Shown: positions 1-9,502 of the stretch, piece by piece | How the letters are laid out: each line of letters begins with the position of its first letter | Position numbering within the stretch: position 1 is the stretch's first letter | Origin: Paenibacillus apiarius | GTDB lineage: Bacteria > Bacillota > Bacilli > Paenibacillales > Paenibacillaceae | Assembly (NCBI RefSeq): GCF_017052585.1 | Contig: NZ_JAFFHZ010000001.1 | Coordinates: 4,650,001-4,714,000 of the forward strand | DNA length: 64,000 nucleotides | Direction: 5' to 3' | The notes under the pieces: model-generated | Database searches by the model: none | What the model saw: the letters and a program-made list of their open reading frames with translations, nothing else | What the model was told of the DNA's origin: nothing | Made by a program: the position numbers and the translations under genes

Positions 1-1
1 G

Positions 2-886
2 TACGATTTCAAGCGTGCCGTTCGTTTTTCAAAGGACCACATTCGCAGTTTGACACGCATCCATGAGAATTTTGCCAGATACTTAACGACTTATTTTTCT
101 GCGCAGCTTCGTACATTTGTGCAAATCAACGTCGTTCAAGTCGAACAACTGCCGTATGATGAATTTATCCGGTCTATTCCGAAAATGACGATTTTAAACA
201 TTTTTGAGGCAGAGCCGTTCAAAGGCCGGATGGTATTGGAAGTGAATCCAAACGTAGCATATGCGATGCTGGATCGCATGCTGGGCGGTGCTGGCACGGC
301 ACCCTCCAAAATTAATGCTTTAACTGAAATTGAGACGACGGTGATGGAACGCATTTTTAGCCGGGCGTTCGACAGCTTGCAGGAAGCTTGGAAGAATGTG
401 CTTGATATTCAACCAAGACTCGAAGCGCTTGAGACCAATCCTCAATTTATGCAAATCGTATCACCGAACGAGACGATCGCACTTATCTCTCTCAGCACCA
501 AAATCGGAGATACGACGGGGATGATTAACTTATGTATTCCGCACGTCGTGATTGAGCCAATTATGCCGAAGCTTTCGGTTCATCATTGGTTCGTATCAGA
601 GAAAAAAACGCGGGAACCGATTGAAGTCGAAAAATTGCGCCAACGGGTGACGAAAGCAAAATTGCCTATTTCCGTTGAACTGGGCACATCTCAAATTACG
701 GTGCATGAGATGATGCAGTTGTCCATCGGAGATGTCATCGCATTGAACAAACCGGTTGACAACGGCTTAATGATTCGAGTGGGTGACCGCGTGAAATATA
801 TAGGTTCTCCTGGCGTGATAAAAGATCGTGTAGCTGTACAAATCGAGCAAGTCGTGGATGAGGGAGTGGAAGAGCATGACGAGTAA
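2..886 (+). CDS. fliM: Flagellar motor switch protein FliM (5' end outside window)
   Basis: FliM forms the middle of the cytoplasmic C-ring, binds CheY-P through its N-terminus and transmits the switch signal to FliG. The reading frame is open from base 2, so the N-terminal CheY-binding segment lies upstream. The visible part begins with the conserved stretch YDFKRAVRFSKDHIRSLTRI, followed by the CheC-like middle domain (for example the MLGGAG turn near base 285) and a C-terminal SpoA/FliN-like domain ending in VDEGVEEHDE. About 294 residues are present of the roughly 330 usual for the family. The last 11 bases overlap the start of fliY, which points to translational coupling. Identification is firm; only the true start is unseen. 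Confidence 0.97.
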   Translation, partial: YDFKRAVRFSKDHIRSLTRIHENFARYLTTYFSAQLRTFVQINVVQVEQLPYDEFIRSIPKMTILNIFEAEPFKGRMVLEVNPNVAYAMLDRMLGGAGTAPSKINALTEIETTVMERIFSRAFDSLQEAWKNVLDIQPRLEALETNPQFMQIVSPNETIALISLSTKIGDTTGMINLCIPHVVIEPIMPKLSVHHWFVSEKKTREPIEVEKLRQRVTKAKLPISVELGTSQITVHEMMQLSIGDVIALNKPVDNGLMIRVGDRVKYIGSPGVIKDRVAVQIEQVVDEGVEEHDE

Positions 887-2147
887 GGATTACTTGTCGC
901 AGGAAGAAATCGACGCATTGTTAAAAATATCGAGTGACGGACCGTCTGCTGAGGAAGCCGAGACTCCTTCCATAGAACAATATTTGAATCCGATCGAGAC
1001 CGATGCGCTTGGCGAGATTGGAAATATTACGTTCGGCAGCGCGGCAACGGCGCTATCTACTCTATTAGGGAAAAAGGTAGAGATTACAACGCCGCGAATT
1101 ACGCTTTTGAAGCGTGAAAACTTGGAAAATGAGTTTCCAAAGCCGCATGTGGCTGTGCACGTTCGATATGTAGAGGGCTTTGAGGGCGTCAATTCTTTAG
1201 TCATCAAAACGTCGGATGCCCAAGTTATCGCCGATTTGATGCTTGGCGGCGATGGAACGAATCATAGCCAAGAATTGAATGAAATTCATATTAGCGCCGT
1301 GCAGGAAGCGATGAACCAAATGATGGGATCGTCGGCCACTTCGATGTCGACTATCTTCAATCGCATGGTGAACATATCGCCGCCTGGGATTGGTATTTTG
1401 AATATGTCGAACGGACAGGGTGTTGAAACGCTGCCCGATGACAATGTTCTCGTCAAAGTATCGTTCCGCTTAACAATTAGCGATCTGATTGATTCAACAA
1501 TTATGCAAATATTAACGGTTCCATTTGCTCAGAACATGGTTCGCATGTTGATGGGGGATGCAGCGGAAGCCACTGCAGGGGCAGCGGATGCAGCGGCATC
1601 TGCTGCGCAGGTCGAGCCGGATATGCCGATGGCTCCTCCGGCTCACCCTGCCAGCCATGCCGCTCCAGAAGCGGCTGCGCCGCAGCAAATGGCAGGGTAT
1701 GACCATCCAATGATGGGAGGAGGGCATGTCATGCAGCAGCCTTATGGAGCGGCTCCGATGCCTTCAGGGAATATGGAGGCGCACGGCGGCAACGCATCGG
1801 CTTTTGGTGCGACACATCAGCGCAACTTGAACGTGCAGCCTGTGCAATTTGCTAATTTCCAGCCGGCACCGTATGTACAAAATGATGAATCTAATCTAAA
1901 TTTATTGTTGGACATCCCGCTCAAGGTCACAGTAGAATTAGGTAGGACGCACAAACAGATTAAAGACATTTTGGAGCTCTCGCAAGGTTCCATTATCGAG
2001 CTGGACAAGCTGGCAGGTGAACCTGTCGACATTCTCGTGAACAACAAACTGATTGCAAAAGGGGAAGTTGTCGTTATAGATGAGAATTTCGGCGTTCGTG
2101 TCACAGATATCATCAATCAGTGGGATCGTATTCAGAAACTACAATAA
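876..2147 (+). CDS. fliY: Flagellar motor switch phosphatase FliY
   Basis: FliY is the Bacillus-type C-ring protein that replaces FliN and also removes phosphate from CheY-P at the switch. Residues 7-16 (LSQEEIDALL) are the FliM-like CheY-P docking peptide. Two CheC-family phosphatase signatures of the form D/S-x3-E-x2-N are intact: DALGEIGN and SAVQEAMN. A long Ala/Pro/Met/Gln-rich linker (about residues 225-337) leads into a C-terminal FliN domain starting near NLLLDIPLKVTVELG. I chose the ATG at 876 because it follows a GGGAGTGGAAG ribosome site and begins just before the docking peptide; an in-frame start at 858 adds only six residues. Length is 423 aa. It overlaps fliM and is followed by cheY, its likely substrate. 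Confidence 0.96.
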   Translation: MTSKDYLSQEEIDALLKISSDGPSAEEAETPSIEQYLNPIETDALGEIGNITFGSAATALSTLLGKKVEITTPRITLLKRENLENEFPKPHVAVHVRYVEGFEGVNSLVIKTSDAQVIADLMLGGDGTNHSQELNEIHISAVQEAMNQMMGSSATSMSTIFNRMVNISPPGIGILNMSNGQGVETLPDDNVLVKVSFRLTISDLIDSTIMQILTVPFAQNMVRMLMGDAAEATAGAADAAASAAQVEPDMPMAPPAHPASHAAPEAAAPQQMAGYDHPMMGGGHVMQQPYGAAPMPSGNMEAHGGNASAFGATHQRNLNVQPVQFANFQPAPYVQNDESNLNLLLDIPLKVTVELGRTHKQIKDILELSQGSIIELDKLAGEPVDILVNNKLIAKGEVVVIDENFGVRVTDIINQWDRIQKLQ

Positions 2148-2169
2148 GATTTAGGGAGGATTCTCAACG

Positions 2170-2532
2170 ATGGCAAAGCGTATTTTGATCGTAGACGATG
2201 CAGCATTCATGCGAATGATGATTCGAGACATTTTAACAAAGAATGGTTTCGATGTCGTAGGAGAAGCATCAGATGGTGCACAAGCGATCGAAAAGTACAA
2301 AGAACATAAACCAGACCTTATTACAATGGACATTACGATGCCGGAAATGGACGGAATTGCGGCGTTGAAGGAAATTCGTAAAATGGACCCGAGCGCAAAA
2401 GTCATTATGTGCTCCGCGATGGGCCAGCAGGCAATGGTCATCGACGCGATTCAAGCGGGCGCGAAGGACTTCATCGTCAAGCCGTTCCAGGCTGATCGCG
2501 TAATTGAAGCCATTAACAAGACATTAGGATAA
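2170..2532 (+). CDS. cheY: Chemotaxis response regulator CheY
   Basis: This single-domain receiver is phosphorylated by CheA; in Bacillus-type chemotaxis CheY-P binds FliM/FliY and favours counterclockwise rotation and smooth swimming. All receiver landmarks are present in 120 residues: acidic pair D9/D10, phospho-acceptor D54 in TMDITMPEMDG, the switch hydroxyl S82 and the conserved lysine K104 in IVKPF. The gene follows fliY after 22 bases with a GGGAGGA ribosome site. Its position between the switch genes and the export-gate genes matches B. subtilis. There is no output domain, so it is not a transcription factor. Confidence 0.97.
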   Translation: MAKRILIVDDAAFMRMMIRDILTKNGFDVVGEASDGAQAIEKYKEHKPDLITMDITMPEMDGIAALKEIRKMDPSAKVIMCSAMGQQAMVIDAIQAGAKDFIVKPFQADRVIEAINKTLG

Positions 2533-2536
2533 GTTT

Positions 2537-3079
2537 ATGAAAGACAACGGTCAAATGATGCAAACATCCGGTGTCGGGGACTACATATCCAGCGTATTGA
2601 CCGTGTTGTTGTCGCTTGCTGTAATCATTGTACTTATCGTGCTCTTGATTAAGCTGTTAAGTCGTAAGAACCGTATATGGCAAATGAATCAAAGTATCCG
2701 TACTTTGGGCGGCACCGGGCTCGGACCGAATAAGTCTTTACAAATCGTAGAAGTTGGCGATGTCGTCTATGTGCTGGGGATCGGGGAAGATATTACGCTT
2801 ATCGACAAAGTAAGCGACCCGGAACAAGCAGAGCGTCTGATTGCGAGTCTTGAGGGCGCACAGTCATCCAGAACAGCGGCATGGCCAACCTCTTGGTCAG
2901 AGCTGATGAACCGTATGCGAGCAGGGCGTAAAGCCTCAAGCAACAACACCAAGCAAGAGGATGCGGAACCGTCTTCCGTATCGTTTCACGAAATGTTTCA
3001 CGCCAAGCTTGATCAATTGCCGAAACGCAGCGATCAAGTAGAACGATTGCTGAAAGATGATACCAATGAAGATCGGTAG
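2537..3079 (+). CDS. fliO: Flagellar biosynthesis protein FliO (FliZ-like)
   Basis: FliO is a small membrane protein that assists assembly of the FliP pore of the flagellar export gate. The 180-residue product has one strong hydrophobic segment at about residues 17-42, then a cytoplasmic domain containing GLGPNKSLQIVEVGDVVYVL, the region most conserved in the family. The C-terminus is charged and probably disordered. The start lies four bases after the cheY stop, with the AGGA in the last codons of cheY serving as ribosome site; an ATG six codons later is possible. No cleavable signal peptide is obvious. Position directly before fliP supports the call. Confidence 0.88.
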   Translation: MKDNGQMMQTSGVGDYISSVLTVLLSLAVIIVLIVLLIKLLSRKNRIWQMNQSIRTLGGTGLGPNKSLQIVEVGDVVYVLGIGEDITLIDKVSDPEQAERLIASLEGAQSSRTAAWPTSWSELMNRMRAGRKASSNNTKQEDAEPSSVSFHEMFHAKLDQLPKRSDQVERLLKDDTNEDR

Positions 3080-3087
3080 ATGGATTC

Positions 3088-3843
3088 ATGAATAAAAAAT
3101 TGCTACTATCTGTAACTGTCACGCTGTTGTTATCCAGCTTTGCGGCTCACTGGGCGGTAGCATCTCCTGTCATTCCGGACATCGACATCAAAGTCGGCGG
3201 CGGTGGCGGACAACCGGGAACGGCATCATTGTCTATCCTGCTCATGATTACCGTGCTGAGCTTGGCGCCGGCCATTCTTGTCCTGATGACATCGTTCACT
3301 CGTATCGTGGTTGTGCTCGGATTCGTCCGTACCTCTCTCGGTACGCAGCAGATGCCGCCCAATCAAGTGTTGATTGGTCTAGCGCTCTTTCTTACATTGT
3401 TTGTGATGTCCCCAACGATTGGAACTGTCAATGAAGTCGCCTTGCAGCCTTATCTCAAAGGCGAATTGAATCAGACCCAGGCGTTGGAAAAAGCGGCTGT
3501 CCCTATTAAGAAGTTCATGTTCTCGCATACGCGCGAGAAAGATTTGCTTTTATTCATGAAGTACACCAAAACGGAAAAACCGAAAACCTATGAGGAAATT
3601 CCTTTAACCGTGCTCGTGCCCGCGTACGCAATCAGCGAATTGAAGACGGCGTTTCAAATGGGCTTCATGATATTCATTCCTTTTCTAGTCATTGACATGA
3701 TTGTCGCCAGCACGTTGATGGCGATGGGGATGATGATGCTGCCGCCGGTCATGATATCGCTGCCGTTCAAAATATTGCTGTTTGTACTCGTGGATGGCTG
3801 GTATCTCGTTGTGAAATCACTCCTCGCGAGCTTTAACACGTGA
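3088..3843 (+). CDS. fliP: Flagellar export gate protein FliP
   Basis: FliP forms the core of the FliP5-FliQ4-FliR1 export pore in the centre of the basal body membrane. The product (251 aa) starts with a typical signal peptide (about residues 1-25, ending near AVAS), as is usual for FliP. It then has the conserved segments ITVLSLAPAILVLMTSFTR, GTQQMPPNQVLIGLALFLT and the C-terminal MGMMMLPPVMISLPFKI. Length is normal for the family. A short Gly-rich stretch (VGGGGGQPG) follows the signal peptide. It lies eight bases after fliO and is followed by fliQ and fliR in standard order. Confidence 0.97.
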   Translation: MNKKLLLSVTVTLLLSSFAAHWAVASPVIPDIDIKVGGGGGQPGTASLSILLMITVLSLAPAILVLMTSFTRIVVVLGFVRTSLGTQQMPPNQVLIGLALFLTLFVMSPTIGTVNEVALQPYLKGELNQTQALEKAAVPIKKFMFSHTREKDLLLFMKYTKTEKPKTYEEIPLTVLVPAYAISELKTAFQMGFMIFIPFLVIDMIVASTLMAMGMMMLPPVMISLPFKILLFVLVDGWYLVVKSLLASFNT

Positions 3844-3873
3844 GGCCTCATTTGACGCACGGGAGGGAATGGA

Positions 3874-4143
3874 ATGAGTGCTGAGTTTATTATCGGCTTG
3901 GCAGGGCAGGCGGTGTTTACAGTGCTGAAAGTGAGTGCTCCGATGCTGGCCATTGCTTTGGTTGTCGGTCTTCTCATCAGTGTATTTCAAGCAACGACCC
4001 AAATTCAAGAGCAAACACTGGCTTTTGTGCCTAAGATTATTGCGGTCATGGTAGCCATATTGGTATTCGGACCATGGATATTGACTACGGTCGTCGATTT
4101 TACGCATAACATTTTAAATAATTTGCATCTTTATATCGGTTAG
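3874..4143 (+). CDS. fliQ: Flagellar export gate protein FliQ
   Basis: FliQ (89 aa) is the small two-helix subunit that wraps the FliP/FliR export pore. Two hydrophobic hairpin helices are visible (about residues 15-37 and 52-72), separated by the family hallmark FQATTQIQEQTLAFVPKI. A strong ribosome site (GGGAGGG) lies about nine bases before the ATG. Length and sequence are standard. It stands between fliP and fliR. Confidence 0.97.
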   Translation: MSAEFIIGLAGQAVFTVLKVSAPMLAIALVVGLLISVFQATTQIQEQTLAFVPKIIAVMVAILVFGPWILTTVVDFTHNILNNLHLYIG

Positions 4144-4154
4144 GCTGTGAGGTC

Positions 4155-4943
4155 ATGGAAACGCTCGTACAAGCTTTCCCTGTTTTTTTGCTCACGTTGT
4201 GTCGAATCTCGGCATTCTTTGTCGCCGTTCCTGTCTTTTCTTCGCGAGGCGTGCCGTTTCGCTTCAAGATCGGATTAGCGTTTTTTATCAGCGTGATTGC
4301 ATATTTGTTGTTCGGGCTTGGAAAAACGGTTCCGGCTGACGGTACGTATATCGTTATTATCGTGCGCGAGGTATTAATCGGCCTGCTTATCGGTTTCTTG
4401 GCGCAATTGTTCTTTACGGCAGTGCAAACGGCGGGGTCGTTCGTCGACATTCAGATGGGCTTCGGCATCGCGAATGTCATCGACCCGTTAACCGGGGCCA
4501 GCGCGCCTGTCATGGGTAACTTCAAGTACATATTTGTCGTGCTGTTGTTTCTTGGAATGAACGGCCACCATTACTTTATCGACGGAATCATGAAAAGTTT
4601 TGAGTGGCTGCCTCTGGATGACAATTCGTTCTTCCAGCAGATTGCGAACGGAAATGTGGCGGAATTTCTGGTTCAGTCGTTTACGCAAGCATTCATTATC
4701 TCTTTTCAAATCTCTGCGCCGCTTATTGTCGCGTTGTTTCTTACCGACGTGGCGCTTGGATTTTTGGCGCGGACAGCACCGCAATTCAACATTTTTGTAG
4801 TCGGAATTCCGATTAAAATCATCGTAGGTCTAGTCATGCTGTTCCTCGTCGTGCCTGGCCTCGTTTATGTATTGCAGCAACTGTTCGCTTCCATGTTCGA
4901 GGCGATGGAGCAGTTGCTGCGCATGATGCAGGGGGCGAGATGA
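4155..4943 (+). CDS. fliR: Flagellar export gate protein FliR
   Basis: FliR (262 aa) is the single-copy subunit that completes and closes the FliPQR export gate. The protein is strongly hydrophobic with about six membrane-embedded segments. Family motifs include RGVPFRFKIGLAFFISV near the N-terminus, GFGIANVIDPLTGASAPVMG in the middle and LGFLARTAPQFNIFVVGIPI near the C-terminus. The stop overlaps the flhB start by four bases (ATGA arrangement), suggesting coupled synthesis of the gate and its specificity switch. Length is normal. Confidence 0.97.
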   Translation: METLVQAFPVFLLTLCRISAFFVAVPVFSSRGVPFRFKIGLAFFISVIAYLLFGLGKTVPADGTYIVIIVREVLIGLLIGFLAQLFFTAVQTAGSFVDIQMGFGIANVIDPLTGASAPVMGNFKYIFVVLLFLGMNGHHYFIDGIMKSFEWLPLDDNSFFQQIANGNVAEFLVQSFTQAFIISFQISAPLIVALFLTDVALGFLARTAPQFNIFVVGIPIKIIVGLVMLFLVVPGLVYVLQQLFASMFEAMEQLLRMMQGAR

Positions 4944-6082
4944 TGCCAACACCAGAATCAGAAGAATGGATTGTGCCGTGCGACAGTACCGCTCATACGC
5001 TGCGGCACAAACTTTCCCTGCAGATGTTCTCGCAGGAGAAGACGGAAAAAGCGACGCCGAAAAAAAAGCAGGAAGCTCGTAAAAAAGGTCAAGTCGCTAA
5101 AAGTACGGATCTTTCCAGCTCATTCATTTTGCTGGTCAGCTTTTTCTCTTTTTTGATGCTTGGCGGATTTTATAAAGAACGAATTTTCGATTTGTTCGCC
5201 GATTCGTTTCGGCACAGGCTTGCTATGGATGTAACCATATACAACGTTACGGACTATTTCGGAAGCCTTTTTGTCAAGGCGTTGATCATTTTGGCGCCCG
5301 TATTTGTCGTCTCGGTCGTCATTGCGCTCGTCGTGAATTATATGCAGGTTGGATTTTTGTTTACGGGCGAACCGCTCAAGATGCAGCTTTCCAAGATTGA
5401 CCCGATAAAGGGATTTAAAAAAATATTTTCTCTTCGCTCGGTTGTGGAATTTTTAAAATCGATTTTAAAGATGACAATCATCGGAATTGTCGTGTATTTA
5501 TCGATATGGGGAGAACGGGAGCGCATCATCATGATGTCTCATGTGCCGTTAAGTGAAATATTGGGCTATACCGCACATTTGACTGTTATGCTGGGGATTA
5601 AGATTGGCGCGGCACTCTGCGTTCTAGCCGTATTCGATTACATGTATCAGCGATTCGAATTCGCGAAGAGCTTGCGCATGTCCAAGCAAGACATTAAAGA
5701 TGAGCATAAAAAGTCAGAGGGCGATCCCCTCATTAAAGGAAAGATTCGTGAGCGGCAGCGCAGAATGGCCTTAATGCGCATGATGCAGGAGATTCCGAAA
5801 GCGGATGTCGTCATTACGAACCCGACGCACTTTGCAGTCGCACTTCGCTATGACGGCAATGCGATGGAGGCTCCGCAAATCGTAGCCAAGGGTCAGGATT
5901 ATGTCGCGCTTCGAATCAAACAAATCGCCAAGGAACATGGCGTACTGACCATGGAAAACAAGCCGCTCGCCCGGGCCTTATTTCAACGGACAGAGATTGG
6001 CGATGCAGTTCCAGCCGATTTGTTCCAAGCCGTGGCAGAAGTGCTGGCTTACGTATACAAATTGAAGGGCAAAGTCAATTGA
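4940..6082 (+). CDS. flhB: Flagellar export specificity switch protein FlhB
   Basis: FlhB sits at the export gate and switches secretion from rod/hook to filament substrates after self-cleavage. The conserved entry segment FSQEKTEKATPKKKQEARKK begins at about residue 30. Four transmembrane helices follow, then a cytoplasmic domain carrying the autocleavage motif N294-P295-T296-H297. Length is 380 aa, slightly longer than many family members because of a roughly 30-residue N-terminal tail. A GGGGGCGAG ribosome site supports the ATG pair at 4940/4943; no better-placed later start is evident. It overlaps fliR by four bases and precedes flhA. Confidence 0.96.
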   Translation: MMPTPESEEWIVPCDSTAHTLRHKLSLQMFSQEKTEKATPKKKQEARKKGQVAKSTDLSSSFILLVSFFSFLMLGGFYKERIFDLFADSFRHRLAMDVTIYNVTDYFGSLFVKALIILAPVFVVSVVIALVVNYMQVGFLFTGEPLKMQLSKIDPIKGFKKIFSLRSVVEFLKSILKMTIIGIVVYLSIWGERERIIMMSHVPLSEILGYTAHLTVMLGIKIGAALCVLAVFDYMYQRFEFAKSLRMSKQDIKDEHKKSEGDPLIKGKIRERQRRMALMRMMQEIPKADVVITNPTHFAVALRYDGNAMEAPQIVAKGQDYVALRIKQIAKEHGVLTMENKPLARALFQRTEIGDAVPADLFQAVAEVLAYVYKLKGKVN

Positions 6083-6107
6083 GCCAACAGGATGGAGGGT
6101 GCACTCC

Positions 6108-8141
6108 GTGAAAACGAGAGATTTAGTCGTCTTAGTCGGTATCATCGGTATCGTGCTCATGATGGTCTTGCCTATACCGACTTGGTTGTTAGACATCTTG
6201 CTCGTAATCAACATCTCCATAGCATTAATGATTCTGCTTATTGCCATGAATACGAGAGAGACACTGCAATTCTCCATATTTCCGGCATTGCTGTTGATTA
6301 CGACGTTATTCCGACTCGCCCTCAACATTTCCACAACGAAGCTTATACTCGCGCACGGCGAAGCCGGCGATGTGGTAGCTACGTTTGGGCAATGGGTGGC
6401 GCAGGGAAATATAGCCGTCGGATTGGTTGTATTCCTGATTCTAGTCGTCGTGCAATTCATCGTCATCACCAAAGGGGCGGAGCGCGTTGCCGAGGTGGCA
6501 GCCCGGTTTACGCTCGACGCGATGCCAGGTAAGCAGATGGCGATTGATGCCGATTTGAATGCAGGACTTATCAATGAGAAGCAGGCGCGTGAACGCCGCG
6601 AAAAAATTGAAAGACAAGCAGACTTTTACGGCGCGATGGACGGTGCCAGTAAGTTCGTCAAAGGGGACGCCATTGCCAGTATCGTCATCCTCCTGATCAA
6701 CTTAATCGGCGGATTTATCATTGGGATGGCCATGCATGGCAAGGGCTTCGCGGATGCGGCTTCCACATATTCGATTCTGTCCATCGGGGACGGGCTCGTC
6801 AGCCAGATTCCGGCATTGCTGATTTCGACGGCTTCAGGCCTCATCGTGACCCGGGCCGCTTCCAACGGTAATTTGGCGGATGAGCTGAGCACGCAAATGC
6901 TTGCCTATCCGAAATTGTTGTACATTGTCGCCGGAACGATAAGTTTGCTTGGTTTGCTTACGCCAATCGGTCCAGGCCCGACGCTTCCGTTTGCAGTCAT
7001 TATCGCGGTTGCCGGGTATCGGATGCAGAAAAATATGGACGTTCGCCAGCAGGAAGTCGAGCAGCTCGAGGAAGAACAGCAAATCGAGGAAGTGCGCAGT
7101 CCGGAAAGTGTCATTAATTTGCTGCAGGTGGATCCGATTGAGTTCGAGTTCGGCTACGGGCTCATTCCGCTGGCAGATGCCCAGCAAGGCGGGGACCTGC
7201 TGGATCGCATCATCATGATACGCCGCCAATGCGCATTGGAGCTTGGGCTGGTCGTTCCGGTCATTCGCATTCGCGATAATATTCAGTTGAAGCCGAATGA
7301 GTATGTCATCAAAATCAAAGGGAATGCCGTTGCTCGCGGAGAGCTTTTATTGAATCATTATTTAGCCATGAATCCAGGATACGAGGACGATTCGGTGTCA
7401 GGAATCGAAACGATGGAGCCGGCGTTCGGCCTGCCGGCCCTCTGGGTGGATGAGACGATGAAGGAGCGGGCGGAGCTTGCCGGCTATACGGTGGTGGACC
7501 CGCCATCCGTCGTTGCTACCCATCTGACGGAGATTATTAAAAAGCACGCTCACGAGTTGGTTGGACGTCAGGAGACGAAATCTCTTATCGAAACGGTCAA
7601 AGAGCAATATCCGGCCCTTGTCGACGAGCTTATCCCGAACGTTCTGACAGTGGGCGACGTGCAGAAAGTGTTGGCGAAGCTGCTGCGGGAGAAAATATCG
7701 ATTCGCGATTTGGTAACCATCTTCGAGACGCTGGCCGATTATGGCACATATACAAAAGATCCCGATGTGCTTACGGAATACGTCCGCCAGGCGCTGGCGC
7801 GTCAGATTACGCACCAGTATGCCGTACCTGGCGAAACGCTGCGTGTCATTACGGTAGGGCCTTCGCTTGAAAAGAAAATTGCCGAGAGCGTGCAGCAGAA
7901 CGAGCACGGATCGTACCTTGTCATGGATCCGAGCATGACTCAGCAAGTGTATCAGCGCGTGAGCGAGCAGGTACAGCGGCTGCTGCAATCGGGGCACTCC
8001 CCGATCGTGCTTGCATCGCCAACGATTCGCATGTATTTGCGCCAGTTAATGGAGCGGGCGATGCAGGATATACCGGTGCTGTCTTACAATGAGCTCGAAC
8101 CGAATGTTGAAATTCAAAGCGTCGGAGTGGTGAATGTATGA
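6108..8141 (+). CDS. flhA: Flagellar export apparatus protein FlhA
   Basis: FlhA forms the nonameric ring of the export gate; it couples proton flow to secretion and its cytoplasmic domain docks chaperone-substrate complexes. The product has about eight N-terminal transmembrane helices (residues 1-315), the conserved loop TKGAERVAEVAARFTLDAMP in between, and a large cytoplasmic domain. I prefer the GTG at 6108, giving 677 aa (the usual length), because GGAGGG lies eight bases upstream; a GTG at 6099 would overlap that ribosome site. The stop overlaps the flhF start (ATGA). Identification is certain from sequence and context. Confidence 0.97.
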   Translation: MKTRDLVVLVGIIGIVLMMVLPIPTWLLDILLVINISIALMILLIAMNTRETLQFSIFPALLLITTLFRLALNISTTKLILAHGEAGDVVATFGQWVAQGNIAVGLVVFLILVVVQFIVITKGAERVAEVAARFTLDAMPGKQMAIDADLNAGLINEKQARERREKIERQADFYGAMDGASKFVKGDAIASIVILLINLIGGFIIGMAMHGKGFADAASTYSILSIGDGLVSQIPALLISTASGLIVTRAASNGNLADELSTQMLAYPKLLYIVAGTISLLGLLTPIGPGPTLPFAVIIAVAGYRMQKNMDVRQQEVEQLEEEQQIEEVRSPESVINLLQVDPIEFEFGYGLIPLADAQQGGDLLDRIIMIRRQCALELGLVVPVIRIRDNIQLKPNEYVIKIKGNAVARGELLLNHYLAMNPGYEDDSVSGIETMEPAFGLPALWVDETMKERAELAGYTVVDPPSVVATHLTEIIKKHAHELVGRQETKSLIETVKEQYPALVDELIPNVLTVGDVQKVLAKLLREKISIRDLVTIFETLADYGTYTKDPDVLTEYVRQALARQITHQYAVPGETLRVITVGPSLEKKIAESVQQNEHGSYLVMDPSMTQQVYQRVSEQVQRLLQSGHSPIVLASPTIRMYLRQLMERAMQDIPVLSYNELEPNVEIQSVGVVNV

Positions 8142-9499
8142 GAGTAAAAAAATACATCGTGGACACCATGCCGGAGGCAATGAGCCAAATTCGCCATGAA
8201 TTAGGGCAGGATGCGGTCATCGTCAGCACGAAGGAAATACGGGCGGGCGGATTTCTCGGGATGTTTCGCAAAAGATGCATCGAGGTCGTCGCCGCCGTCG
8301 ACGAACAGGAGAAGGCGGACCGCGCGCGTTCGAGCGTGTCTTCCCTTCAGGATGCAGCAGGCGCAACATCATACGTGTCGTCTTCCATGGCGCGCTCGGC
8401 ATACAGCGGTAAGAGAGAAGCTCTTACCGCTGCCCGGCCTGCCGGACCTCGGCACAATGCGGCTAAGCCGGTGAACCGGGCGTCAGAGGAACGACCGTCG
8501 CTAGGCTCCAGTTCTGTCGGCGTGTTGCCTCATTCCCGGGAAGAAGAAGAGCGGCGGCGGGATGTGAACGCATTTCAAGATGCGGTATTGCAGGCTCGTC
8601 TGCAGGAAGCCGCCACTGCGAGCTTGCCTGCGGATGACAGCTGGCACGATGAATTCAATGAAATGAAGCTCATGATGCGCAAAGTGATGCAGCGTGTCGA
8701 TCACGACAGTTGGCCAGACAGCGTGCAGGAAGTGAAGCAGAACTTGCTGGATCAGGGCGTAGCGAGCGAGCTGGCTTACCGAATCGTGCAGGAAGCGTGG
8801 GAGAAATGCCAAATCAACCGGATTGAGCAGCCTGAACAGACGATGCTAAGGTCCTATGTGCGCGACATTGTAAAGGAACAGCTCCAGCCTCATGAAGTGA
8901 ACGGCTTGACATCCGCGACTCGGATCGTGTACATGGTGGGACCTACCGGTGTCGGCAAGACCACGACCATTGCGAAGCTTGCCGCGGATCAGATGTTCCA
9001 TCATCAGCGGCGGGTCGGCCTTATCACATCGGATACTTACCGGATTGCGGCTGTTGAACAGCTGAGAACGTATGCTTCCATCTTGAACGTGCCGATTGAA
9101 GTCGCCACCTCGCCGGGCGATACGGGACGGGCGCTGCAAGCGCTCGATGGCTGCGATCTCATCCTGATGGATACAGCGGGGCGCAATTTCCGCAACGACA
9201 TGTTCGTGAACGAATTGAACACGATGCTCAAGCCGCTGCCTGACAGCGAAACATTTTTAGTGCTTAGCCTGACGTCGAAGACGGAAGACATGCTGTCCAT
9301 TTTGAATCGTTTCTCAAGACAGCGTGTCGACCGAATCATTTTTACGAAAGCCGACGAGACGGACACCTACGGTTCAATGCTTAACTTGGCGGATCGGATC
9401 TCGATTCCGTTCAGTTACGTCACTACGGGTCAAAACGTGCCTGATGATATCAAATCGTTTCAAGTGGACGAGGTCGCGCGCTGGATCGTAGGAGATTAA
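8138..9499 (+). CDS. flhF: SRP-like GTPase FlhF
   Basis: FlhF is an SRP-type GTPase that helps set the number and position of flagella by recruiting early basal-body parts to the membrane. The 453-residue protein has the typical three-part layout: a basic N-terminal segment (MRVKKYIVDTMPEAMSQIR), a variable linker (about residues 60-190) and the NG GTPase domain. Key motifs are the P-loop GPTGVGKTTTIAKLAA at about residue 268, DTYRIAAVEQL and DTAGR. It overlaps flhA by four bases and is followed by flhG, whose N-terminus stimulates its GTPase activity in characterised homologues. Confidence 0.96.
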   Translation: MRVKKYIVDTMPEAMSQIRHELGQDAVIVSTKEIRAGGFLGMFRKRCIEVVAAVDEQEKADRARSSVSSLQDAAGATSYVSSSMARSAYSGKREALTAARPAGPRHNAAKPVNRASEERPSLGSSSVGVLPHSREEEERRRDVNAFQDAVLQARLQEAATASLPADDSWHDEFNEMKLMMRKVMQRVDHDSWPDSVQEVKQNLLDQGVASELAYRIVQEAWEKCQINRIEQPEQTMLRSYVRDIVKEQLQPHEVNGLTSATRIVYMVGPTGVGKTTTIAKLAADQMFHHQRRVGLITSDTYRIAAVEQLRTYASILNVPIEVATSPGDTGRALQALDGCDLILMDTAGRNFRNDMFVNELNTMLKPLPDSETFLVLSLTSKTEDMLSILNRFSRQRVDRIIFTKADETDTYGSMLNLADRISIPFSYVTTGQNVPDDIKSFQVDEVARWIVGD

Positions 9500-9502
9500 T
9501 GC

